From contig NZ_JADNGY010000001.1 of assembly GCF_015553625.1 (NCBI RefSeq), positions 274,731-338,730 of the forward strand: a DNA stretch of 64,000 bases, written 5' to 3'. The notes under the pieces were generated by a model. The model saw nothing but the letters and a program-made list of their open reading frames with translations. It was not told the origin of the DNA and ran no database searches. The first letter of the stretch is position 1; every line of letters starts with the position of its first letter. The translations under genes were made by a program, and so were the position numbers. This DNA is from Streptococcus australis. GTDB taxonomy: Bacteria > Bacillota > Bacilli > Lactobacillales > Streptococcaceae. Below are positions 51,223 through 59,700 of the stretch, one piece after another.

Positions 51223-52098
51223 ATGCATTATACTATAACGATACCAAGCGCCTTGCCCGCTATGACGGTCAAAGAGGCCCTAGAAGATTACTTTCTCATC
51301 CCACGAAAGATTCGTCATTTTTTGCGAACAAAAAAACATGTCCAAGTCAATGGGGAGACTGTCCATTGGCAATCGATGCTTCAGGCTGGTGACCAACTCA
51401 CCCTCACCTTTGATCCGGAAGATTATGAAGAAAAGGAGCTCCTAGCAGGGGATGCTAGCCTGGTCGAAACCCTCTATGAAGATGAGCACCTCATCATCGT
51501 AAACAAGCCCGAAGGCATGAAAACGCACGCCAATCAACCAGATGAAATCGCCCTTCTCAACCATGTCTCTACTTATGTCGGAAAGACCTGTTATGTGGTT
51601 CATCGCTTGGACAAGGAGACCAGTGGGGCTCTTGTCTTTGCCAAGAATCCTTTTGTTTTACCCGTCCTGAATCGACTGCTAGAAGACAAGAAAATCCAAC
51701 GAGACTATTGGGCCTTAATCCTAGGCAACTTACCCAAAAAGCAGCTGGTTTATAAGGACAAATTAGGACGAGATCGCCACGATCGACGCAAACGCATTGT
51801 TGATCCTCGAAAGGGCCTCTATGCAGAAACCCATGTGACCGGCTTAAAGACTTTCAAACGCACCAGCTTGGTCAACTGCCAGCTCCAGACAGGTCGCACC
51901 CACCAGATCCGCGTCCACCTCTCTCACCATGGCCATCCAATCGTGGGAGACCCTCTCTACAACCCAGAAAGAGCTCCTCGTCTCATGCTCCATGCCCACC
52001 GCTTGCGACTCACCCACCCCTTTACCTTAGAAAAAATCCAAGTTGAGGCTCCTTCTGCAAGTTTTGAAAAAGGATTAAAAGAGCAGACATCTCCATAG
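51223..52098 (+). CDS. RluA-family pseudouridine synthase
   Basis: 291 aa. An N-terminal S4-like part (about 15-70, IPRKIRHFLRTKKHVQVNGE) and the catalytic domain with VVHRLDKETSGALVFAKN (catalytic Asp), LQTGRTHQIRVHL and GDPLYN. It isomerises uridine in rRNA or tRNA; the exact site cannot be inferred. The ATG at 51223 is supported by a TACAAT -10 about 10 nt upstream, suggesting a very short leader or leaderless transcript. Confidence 0.92.
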   Translation: MHYTITIPSALPAMTVKEALEDYFLIPRKIRHFLRTKKHVQVNGETVHWQSMLQAGDQLTLTFDPEDYEEKELLAGDASLVETLYEDEHLIIVNKPEGMKTHANQPDEIALLNHVSTYVGKTCYVVHRLDKETSGALVFAKNPFVLPVLNRLLEDKKIQRDYWALILGNLPKKQLVYKDKLGRDRHDRRKRIVDPRKGLYAETHVTGLKTFKRTSLVNCQLQTGRTHQIRVHLSHHGHPIVGDPLYNPERAPRLMLHAHRLRLTHPFTLEKIQVEAPSASFEKGLKEQTSP

Positions 52099-52200
52099 AG
52101 CCAAGCGAGTGGTGCTCCTAATCGATTACCTTACAGAGTAATCAAAAAACAGCTAGTTGATTTTCAAAAAATGACTTATTTTGCCATTTAAGAAGATTAA

Positions 52201-52336
52201 AAACTTTCCGCTGTGAGAAAAGTGCTAGAAACAATAGTGTATCTAGCACTCGGAATTATTGAGACCTTAGGCTCAATAATTAGTCATGGAACTTCTTAGA
52301 AGTTCGCTGACGTCCGTACTCACCTAAGGAAAGTTT
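52201..52336 (-). repeat. family-2 cloverleaf-like repeat, copy B (inverted)
   Basis: 136 bp with the same AAACTTTCC / GGAAAGTTT ends. Read on the minus strand, hairpin 1 is GAACTTC / GAAGTTC as in copy A. Hairpin 2 is AATTATTGAG / CTCAATAATT and hairpin 3 is GTGCTAGATACA / TGTTTCTAGCAC. The stems of hairpins 2 and 3 differ from copy A, but base pairing is kept. It lies between the convergent rluA-family gene and pht gene. Confidence 0.85.
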
Positions 52337-52360
52337 TTCGGAAGATTTTATCTACATCTA

Positions 52361-52395
52361 AAAACACAGAATCAAATTGATTCTGTGTTTTTTTG
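52361..52395. terminator. terminator of the adcAII-pht operon
   Basis: AAAACACAGAATC / GATTCTGTGTTTT with a 5-nt loop. On the minus strand T4 follows the stem; on the plus strand T7. Confidence 0.88.
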
Positions 52396-52412
52396 CTATT
52401 TCTACATAGGTC

Positions 52413-55400
52413 CTAGTCCGTCGTTTCTTCACTTGCGGCTGGGCTAACTTCTGTGTTTTCTGACTCTGGAGATGGAGTCTGAGCAGGATCTGAAGTTTCT
52501 TCCTTATTCAGATTAGAATCGCTCGTGGCAGGACTTTGAGGGGCTGGGGTTGCTTCGTCTGCTTCCACTGTCACTGCTGTCGATGGAGCCGCTAGCAAAT
52601 CATCTCGAAGGGCTTGGATCGCCTGTAACAAGGCTTTCTTGTCGCTCTTCGGATCAGCTAGTTGATCAAAGAGGGCTTCTAAGCGTTCAAACTGAGCATC
52701 ACTGGCTCCTTTTTCGGCCAATTGTTGGTGGAGAGCGATCAACTGGTTATAAATCTCTTGATAGAGAGCTACGTCTCCAAGTTGAGGTTCTTCTGTTTTC
52801 TTTTGCTTTTGTTGTTCAATCGTTTCACCAACTTCACGCAAAAGAGTTTTCCCAGTTGTCAAAGCCTTATCAGCATCTGGCTCTTGGCGCACCTGTTCCA
52901 AACGTTCTTCAAAAGCAGGACGTTTGCTTTCTTCTACTTGTGGCAAAAGAGAGGAGATTTGATCGATAAGGGCTGTCAGGAGATTCGAGCGTTGACGAGA
53001 CTCTGTCTTTTCATCCAGGTCGCCATAGACCCCCTTGAGGAAGTCGTAAACAGCTAGGTTATAGGACGGAGCATCTGCTCCCTTTTGATCCAGAACTGTT
53101 TTTTCAATTGGATAGGTTGGAGCATTTTCCTGAGATACTAGTTGGTCAATGGCTTGCTTGGCTTGGTAGAGTTCCATGAAATGGGCTTTTGAGTCCCAAG
53201 CTTCTTCAAAGGCCTGAGCCCGGTAAAGCTTCAAAGCAAGGTCTGCTGCTGTCGCCCGCAATTCTGGTGTCAAGCGCGCATCACTTAAACTTTGGTAGAA
53301 ATACTTGAGGTAGTCCACCGAAGTCACACCGGTCCGATCTTGCATCTCTTGAATGGCCTGGAGCAATTTTCCTTCTTTCTCCAATCGTTGGCTATCCTTG
53401 GCCGTATAGGCTTCCTGCAACTGAGAAACGAGGCTTTCTTTCTTGAGTTGGAAGGCTTCGGTATCTAGCAAGCGAACCTGCTCCAACAATTCCTGGTAAC
53501 GACGGTCCAAGGCCGTTTCTTCTTTCGGTTTGACTTCCTGGGTCGCGTGGATATATTCCTTGTCAACTTGGTCAAGACTCGCCAAGTAGCCTGCTGTCGA
53601 ATTGCTTGGGAAGTTTTTAACAGTTTCTAAGAATTGACCCAAGTTCAACTCAATCCGTCTTTGTTGCAGAGGATCGGATGCGTACAAAGTCCGACTTTCT
53701 GCCAGAAGTTGGTTGACCTTGTCCTCTACAGCTTTCTGGTCCAAGTCACCTTTCTGGTAAGCTGCTTGGATGGTCGGCAGACGATGAGCCAGGTAGTCCG
53801 CCAAACCTGCTGAGCGCACCTTGATATAGTGGTTATGGTCTCCATGCGGAATGACAAACTGACCATTCTCGATTTGCATCGTATATGGTGAAATACCAGA
53901 GCGAAGTGCTGTTGCATAGAGCTCGTTGATAAAGTCTAGCTCAGGATTTCCTGTTTCAAGTGGAATCCGGACATGCTCCTTCCGAACTGCATAAGGGTGG
54001 ATATGGGTTGGATCGTATTCTTGGTCTGGATTATTAAAGACAAAGAAACCATTTGAAATCTTGATAGCTTCCCGAGGAACGCCGTAAGTCTGGCTAATGT
54101 ACTGGATTTTTTCTTCATCCGAAGCATCGCGCGAATAGGTCGCCACATCATCCGTCAGTGGCTGCCCCTTGTCCTCTTCCTTCTTACCAGCTAGCACTGC
54201 CTCTGCAGCAGCGATTTCTTGAGGTGAGAGATCCTTCTTGTAGAAGTAATGGGCATGGTCTCCGTGAGCGACCATATAACCCTCGTCATCCTTGCTGATG
54301 ACATGGTCTGCATGGAATCCATGATCGTGCTCATGGGCCTGTTCGCCTTCATGATGATGGTCGTGATCGGCTTCATGGTCATGCTTGTGATGAGGATCCT
54401 CCTTCTCATGGTCGTGGTCCTGATTGACTGGTTTTGTGTCTGGGCTTGAAGGTTGAGTTGGACTCTCTTCTTTTGCGATACTTCCACCTTGTGTACGGGA
54501 TAGTTGGAACTGTCGTGCCAACTCCCGCTCTAAAGGCGAAAGGAGACTATAAGGGATGAAATGGAAATGATCCCCATGAGGATAAACTACCCCTTGATCT
54601 GTCCATTTGGTAATCTTACTTGGATCAAAAACAGAACCATCCGACTCAACATGGCGCTCTGAAAGCGGGGTATGCTGCAACTCTTCCAAAAGGCTCGGCA
54701 AGGTCCCCCCCTTATTAGTTGCTGTTGGATGAGGCACAGAAGCTGTAATCGTTGGAGTAAACGGGTCTGAGATTGGCTGATTCGGATTAACCGATGAAGC
54801 TAGCTGGCTAGAAGGTGGAGCAATAGGATTTACTTCATTTTTTCCTCCTCCATTTAAAACCGCTAAGGCAGCATATAATTCTCCAGCTGATAAGGCACTC
54901 TTCGGAATATAGTGGTAGTGTCCTCCATGAGGCACGATAAAGCCATCTCCTGTATCAGAAATCACATCCCCAGGATGGAAGACATAGCCGTCATCTGTCC
55001 GGTAGCCACCTTGGCTAGGCTTGACTCCTGCTGTTAGACTGGCTACTGTTTTCCCTTCTCGTAAAGCCTGACTTGGCTGACTAAAATCACGAGTTTGCCC
55101 AGCTTTTTGGGCATTCTCTTTCGAACCTGAAACCAGCTCTCCTTTTTTCTGTTGGGCAATTTCCTCCACCGAACGAACATTCAGTGTATGTTGTGGATCG
55201 GTTAGATAAAGGTAGTAGTTCCCATCCTTCTTGATAATATAGCCATCTCGCACCTGTGTGACAATGTCCGATTGCTGTAGTTGGTAAGAAGGGTCCCGTA
55301 AAATCAACTCCTCACTAAAAATCGCATCGTAAGGGACCTTGCCATTGTAGTAATGGAAATGATCTCCATGGGAAGTCACAAAGCCCTCGTCAGTAATCTT

Positions 55401-55625
55401 AACCACAATCTGCTCTGCCTGGGTCTTTTCCTTCGAGTTGACGGATTCAATGCTTTCTTCCTGTTTGTTTGAGCTGCTAGCTGACTTTTTCTTGTCTCCT
55501 TGTAAATACTGCACCTGATTCTGACTCTTTTTGTCTTCCTTGACTGGTGCTTGTTGACTTAAGGCGTAGGCACATAAACCCAGACCTAATGTTGCTACTA
55601 ATCCAATTGTTCCTTTTTTCTTCAT
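52413..55625 (-). CDS. pht: pneumococcal-type histidine triad (Pht) lipoprotein
   Basis: 1070 aa. The N-terminal signal GLGLCAYALSQQ has a lipobox-like Cys. Five H-x-x-H-x-H triads are present: HGDHFHYY (near 86), HGGHYHYI, HGDHFHFI, HGDHAHYF and HGDHNHYI. A His-rich run of about 40 residues between triads 3 and 4 (DHDHEKEDPHHKHDHEADH) would bind further zinc. The C-terminal half is helical and coiled-coil, ending in a Pro/Ser/Thr-rich tail. Pht proteins scavenge zinc for AdcAII and inhibit complement. It lies 9 nt downstream of adcAII. Confidence 0.93.
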   Translation of the reverse strand: MKKKGTIGLVATLGLGLCAYALSQQAPVKEDKKSQNQVQYLQGDKKKSASSSNKQEESIESVNSKEKTQAEQIVVKITDEGFVTSHGDHFHYYNGKVPYDAIFSEELILRDPSYQLQQSDIVTQVRDGYIIKKDGNYYLYLTDPQHTLNVRSVEEIAQQKKGELVSGSKENAQKAGQTRDFSQPSQALREGKTVASLTAGVKPSQGGYRTDDGYVFHPGDVISDTGDGFIVPHGGHYHYIPKSALSAGELYAALAVLNGGGKNEVNPIAPPSSQLASSVNPNQPISDPFTPTITASVPHPTATNKGGTLPSLLEELQHTPLSERHVESDGSVFDPSKITKWTDQGVVYPHGDHFHFIPYSLLSPLERELARQFQLSRTQGGSIAKEESPTQPSSPDTKPVNQDHDHEKEDPHHKHDHEADHDHHHEGEQAHEHDHGFHADHVISKDDEGYMVAHGDHAHYFYKKDLSPQEIAAAEAVLAGKKEEDKGQPLTDDVATYSRDASDEEKIQYISQTYGVPREAIKISNGFFVFNNPDQEYDPTHIHPYAVRKEHVRIPLETGNPELDFINELYATALRSGISPYTMQIENGQFVIPHGDHNHYIKVRSAGLADYLAHRLPTIQAAYQKGDLDQKAVEDKVNQLLAESRTLYASDPLQQRRIELNLGQFLETVKNFPSNSTAGYLASLDQVDKEYIHATQEVKPKEETALDRRYQELLEQVRLLDTEAFQLKKESLVSQLQEAYTAKDSQRLEKEGKLLQAIQEMQDRTGVTSVDYLKYFYQSLSDARLTPELRATAADLALKLYRAQAFEEAWDSKAHFMELYQAKQAIDQLVSQENAPTYPIEKTVLDQKGADAPSYNLAVYDFLKGVYGDLDEKTESRQRSNLLTALIDQISSLLPQVEESKRPAFEERLEQVRQEPDADKALTTGKTLLREVGETIEQQKQKKTEEPQLGDVALYQEIYNQLIALHQQLAEKGASDAQFERLEALFDQLADPKSDKKALLQAIQALRDDLLAAPSTAVTVEADEATPAPQSPATSDSNLNKEETSDPAQTPSPESENTEVSPAASEETTD

Positions 55626-55634
55626 TCTTTCTAC

Positions 55635-56570
55635 TTACTCCTGTAATTCTTTCGCTAAACTAGCCATATTTTCTTCTAGGTTCTCTAAGAAATCTTTGTT
55701 ATTTCCCGGATCTGCTTCGAGAGGATCCAAGACCTTCACTTTTGCCCCTGTCGCCTTGGCAATGCTATCGGCCACCTTAGACGAGGTATGCTTCTCAACA
55801 AAGATAGTTTGAACTTGATAATCCTTGACAAACTGCTGAATCTCAGCCAATTGACGGGCTGTTGGTTCCTGCTCAGGCGAGATCCCTGCAATTCCTAATT
55901 GTTTCAAGCCAAAGCGCTTGGCTAAATAAGAAAAGGCTGTATGCTGGGTCACGAAGGTCTTTTGTGTCGCTTTTTCAAAGAGAGGTTGGTATTTAGCCAC
56001 CAAGGCCTCACAGCGTTTTTCAAGCTTTTGGGCATTGGCCTCATAATAACTTCTATTTTCTGGATCGATGTCTCCCAACTCTTTGGCGATGATCTTTCCT
56101 TCCTCGGCAATTTTCAGTGGATCCATCCAGGTATGAGGGTCATACAAGTGCTTTGCATCCTTCCCTTCCGTATCCTCAATATCCTCTAAGCCAGCAACCT
56201 TATCCAGCTCCATTCCTTTGCTGGCTTCGATGACCCGCAGTTTCGAGTCTTGCAAGCTAGGGTCTAGACGTCCAGCCCAAGATTCGAGCGTTTGAGAATG
56301 GTAGACGAAGACATCCGCATCATAGATCTGGGCTGTCTCCTTGGCCGAAGGTTCGTAATCATGAATCCCAGCACCCGACTGAACCATCCAGACTTCGTTT
56401 CGATCGCCTGAAATTTCCTTCACCAGGGAATAGACAGGATAGAAACTCGTCACAATTTTGAGCCCCTTTTTAGTAGAGCCAGCTCCCGAACTCCTCTGAC
56501 TCCCACAAGCCACTAACAATAAGAGGCAGACGAATCCAATTCCTAAGGTTCTTAGCTTCCTCCCCAACAT
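55635..56570 (-). CDS. adcAII: zinc-binding lipoprotein AdcAII/Lmb
   Basis: A 311-aa solute-binding protein of the ZnuA type. Lipobox LLLVAC (Cys 22). Predicted zinc ligands are His in GAGIHDYEP, His in YDPHTWMDP, His in VTQHTAFSYL and Glu in IFVEKHTSSK. It captures zinc for the AdcCB ABC transporter, encoded elsewhere. Also known as Lmb for laminin binding in group B streptococci. It leads the adcAII-pht operon behind an AdcR box. The ATG at 56570 follows AAAGGA. Confidence 0.94.
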   Translation of the reverse strand: MLGRKLRTLGIGFVCLLLLVACGSQRSSGAGSTKKGLKIVTSFYPVYSLVKEISGDRNEVWMVQSGAGIHDYEPSAKETAQIYDADVFVYHSQTLESWAGRLDPSLQDSKLRVIEASKGMELDKVAGLEDIEDTEGKDAKHLYDPHTWMDPLKIAEEGKIIAKELGDIDPENRSYYEANAQKLEKRCEALVAKYQPLFEKATQKTFVTQHTAFSYLAKRFGLKQLGIAGISPEQEPTARQLAEIQQFVKDYQVQTIFVEKHTSSKVADSIAKATGAKVKVLDPLEADPGNNKDFLENLEENMASLAKELQE

Positions 56571-56614
56571 GTATAAATCCTTTCTTTTTCTTAATCGGTT
56601 TATTAAATAGTTAA

Positions 56615-56626
56615 TTAACTAGTTAA
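56615..56626 (-). promoter_or_regulatory. AdcR operator
   Basis: TTAACTAGTTAA fits the zinc repressor AdcR consensus TTAAC-YR-GTTAA exactly, about 45 nt upstream of the adcAII start. Flanking TTAATT and GTTAAT copies extend the pattern. Confidence 0.85.
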
Positions 56627-56682
56627 TGATAACGTTAATTTTTTAGTTTGTCAAGAATTTTTTTGTATTTTTTTTCACACAG

Positions 56683-56710
56683 AAAAAAGAGGCCCCTAGG
56701 GGCCTCTTCT
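56683..56710 (-). terminator. terminator of the Cna-B adhesin gene
   Basis: AAGAGGCCCC / GGGGCCTCTT centred on CTAG, followed by T-rich sequence on the minus strand. Confidence 0.88.
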
Positions 56711-56751
56711 ATTCTCTTGATTAGTTAGACAAGATTAATCAAACCATGCGC

Positions 56752-59700
56752 TTATTTTTTCTTCTTTTTAAGGAGATAAGCTGCACCGCTTGCGACTACA
56801 AAGGCTAATACCAAGCTAATCAAGGAGATAGTGGTACCAGTGCTTGGCAAGATACCAACCTTCTTACCTGGTTTCTTAGGTTCTGGTGTCACTGGCTCTG
56901 TTGGTTCATGTTTATTGGTCAGAACAACATTACCTTGACCGTCATCTGTTTTCGTCACTTGGTAACCTCTTGGAACATCGACTTCTTCCACTGTATAGGT
57001 GACAGCTTTGCCCTTGACATTCTTGTCTAGATCCGCAAAGGTATGAGTCCACTTGTTCTCAGCTGACAACTCAATGACGTCACCAGACTTCTTACCGTCC
57101 GCATATAGCTGCACTTTCACACTCTTCGGACGAAGACCATCTTTGTCCTCTTGGTCATCCCACTGTTTGGTTACAGAGAGGGTGGTCTTACCTGGAGTGT
57201 GCGTATTGGTAATAGTATAGCTTTCTTGGTCAATGCTTGGTGAATAGTCAGTAACCTTTTCTTCTTGAAGGGTGTAGACGATTTCCTTACCATCCTTAAA
57301 CTTAGGAAGGCCAGTAAAGGTTTCTTTCCAATCGGTCTCGCTTGTAATATCTTTGCGAGCCACTTCTCCACCATTGGCTAGAAGTTTCACAGTGATCTTA
57401 GTAGGACGAAGACCATCTTGGTTGTCATTGTCCACCCAGATCTTAGTGACTGGAATATCCACCGTACTTGGAGTGTGCGTATTGGTCAAGACGATATCGC
57501 CCTTCTCCTTGCTCTCTTCTGTTACGGCGTAACCTTCAGGGACATCCACTTCTTTCACAGAATAATGAATCTCTTGTCCGTTTGCTTTTTCAGCAAGTTT
57601 CTCAAAGGTATGAGTCCATTTATTGTCAGCAGACAAGACAACTTCCTTGCCTAGCTTTTGATCACCTGCATACAATTGGACGCGAATTTCTTTTGGACGA
57701 AGGCCATCTTGGTTATGAGCGTCATCCCATTTCTTAGTGACCTTGACCTGAGTGACAGCTGGTTCATGCTTATTGGTCAAGACAGGATGAGCTGGATCCT
57801 TGTCATCAATTGAAAGGGTGTAACCTTCTGGAACATTCTCTTCTTTCACAGTGTAGTGAATGGTCTTGCCGGCTGCTTTTTCATCAAGGTTTTCAAACGT
57901 TCCTTGCCACTGATTCGCTTCTGACAATTCAAGGGTCTGGTCTGTAGCAACCCCATCTTTATAAAGTCTGACTGTAATCGTCGCTGGGCGAAGACCATCT
58001 TGGTTATTGGCATCGTCCCATTTCTTGGTTACTTGAACTTTCGTCTTAGAAGGAGTGTGCGTATTGCTAATCACTACCTGACCTGGATTGGTCGTTTCTA
58101 CCGCTTGAGTATAGCCTTCTGGAACTTCTGTTTCTTTCACGGTATACTGAATAGCTTGACCAGCTTTTTTCTCATCCAAATCAGAGAAGGTATAAGTCCA
58201 GTCGTTGTCTGCAGAAAGTTCTACCTCTTTACCTGATTTTTGGTCATTCGCATAGAGTTGGACCTTGATGCTCTTCGGACGAAGGCCATCTTGGTTTTCT
58301 GCATCTGTCCATTTCTTGGTCACTGTTACACTTGTCTTACCTGGTTTGTAGGTGTTGGTAATGGTTGATCCTTCGATAGCTGTCGAGTAGTTGGCAACTG
58401 TATCTTCCGTTACCGTATAGACTAGTTTTTGACCATTCTTATAGACTGGCAAGTCAGTGAAGCTGTGGCTCCATGTATCTCCCTCACCAGACAGAGTAGC
58501 CGTCTGTACTTCCTCTCCGTTGGCTAGGAGATGGACCGTGATGGTTGATGGACGGAGTCCGTCTTGGTTCTGAGCATCATCCCAAACTTTTTTCACGCTG
58601 ACTTCTGTAGTTTCAGGAGTACGCTTGTTGGTAATGGTCGCTTTTCCATCGACGAACTGAGCTTCTTGACTTTCAGCTGTATAATGAGTCGGTACCTTGA
58701 CTTCTTTTACAGTATAGGTAATCACATTACCATCATTGTCTTTGTCTGGAAGAGCGCTGAAGGTTACTTTCCAGTCATTTCCTGCTGAAAGGGCTACTGG
58801 TTTGCCTTCTGCTGTTCCATTCTTGTACAATTGGAATTCAATCTTTTCTGGACGAAGACCTTCGACGTTGTCTTGGTCATCCCAGACTTTTGAAGCTTCC
58901 AGATCGATATAATGGATATCTTTCTCATTGGCGATGACTTTTGGTGAAGCTTTTGAACCAGTCGCTTCGCCATCAATCGTGACATGGTAAAGCTGTTGAT
59001 CTGCATCGTAGGTCACAACGACTGCATGCTCTGTCTCATCCAACTTGTAGTTATTTGGAGCTTTCGTCTCTTTAAGAGTGTAAGTTCCTTCTGTTAGGGT
59101 GGTGAAAGCAAGGTCTCCATCCTTATCAGAAACTTGAGTCGCAAGGACAGTACCAGTCGCATCTGACAAGGTGAACTCCGCACCAGCTAAGCCTTTGCTA
59201 GTATCATCCTTGTCTACTTTCTTCACATGGAAGCTCGCCGCAAAGATTTGAGACGTTACGGTGTTGGATTCGCGGTTTCCTTCATGTCCTTTAGCTCTGT
59301 ATCCGAATTGGTTATGGGCTTGGACGACACCTGAACGACCGCCATTGTCCTTGTTATCTTCTGTCCGTTCTAGCATCAACTGCTTGACTTGGTCTGTCAA
59401 TTCGCTTGGGTTGACCACTGGCACCGCAACATCTACTTGGCTACGTGCACCGATAGTGGTTCCCTCATTGGCTACGACCTTAATTCCTGTTACTTTACTA
59501 TAGTCTGTGACATCTGCTGACCAAATATCTTTATCTGCAGCTTGTGCCATGGTGCTAGCTGTAACTGTGGTATCTGTTGTGTAGTATACTGTCCATCCTT
59601 CCGGAGCAGTGACTGGTCCGCGAAGACTAACGGTGTATTCTGTCTTACGGGCTGAAGCATCCAGTGTATTGACATCTCCAACTTTAGGGAGAACGTCATA

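Noticed and set aside
54249..54449. Met-rich hydrophobic plus-strand ORF opposite the Pht His-rich run
   Set aside because: Complement of His/Asp codons gives Met/Val codons; a compositional shadow.
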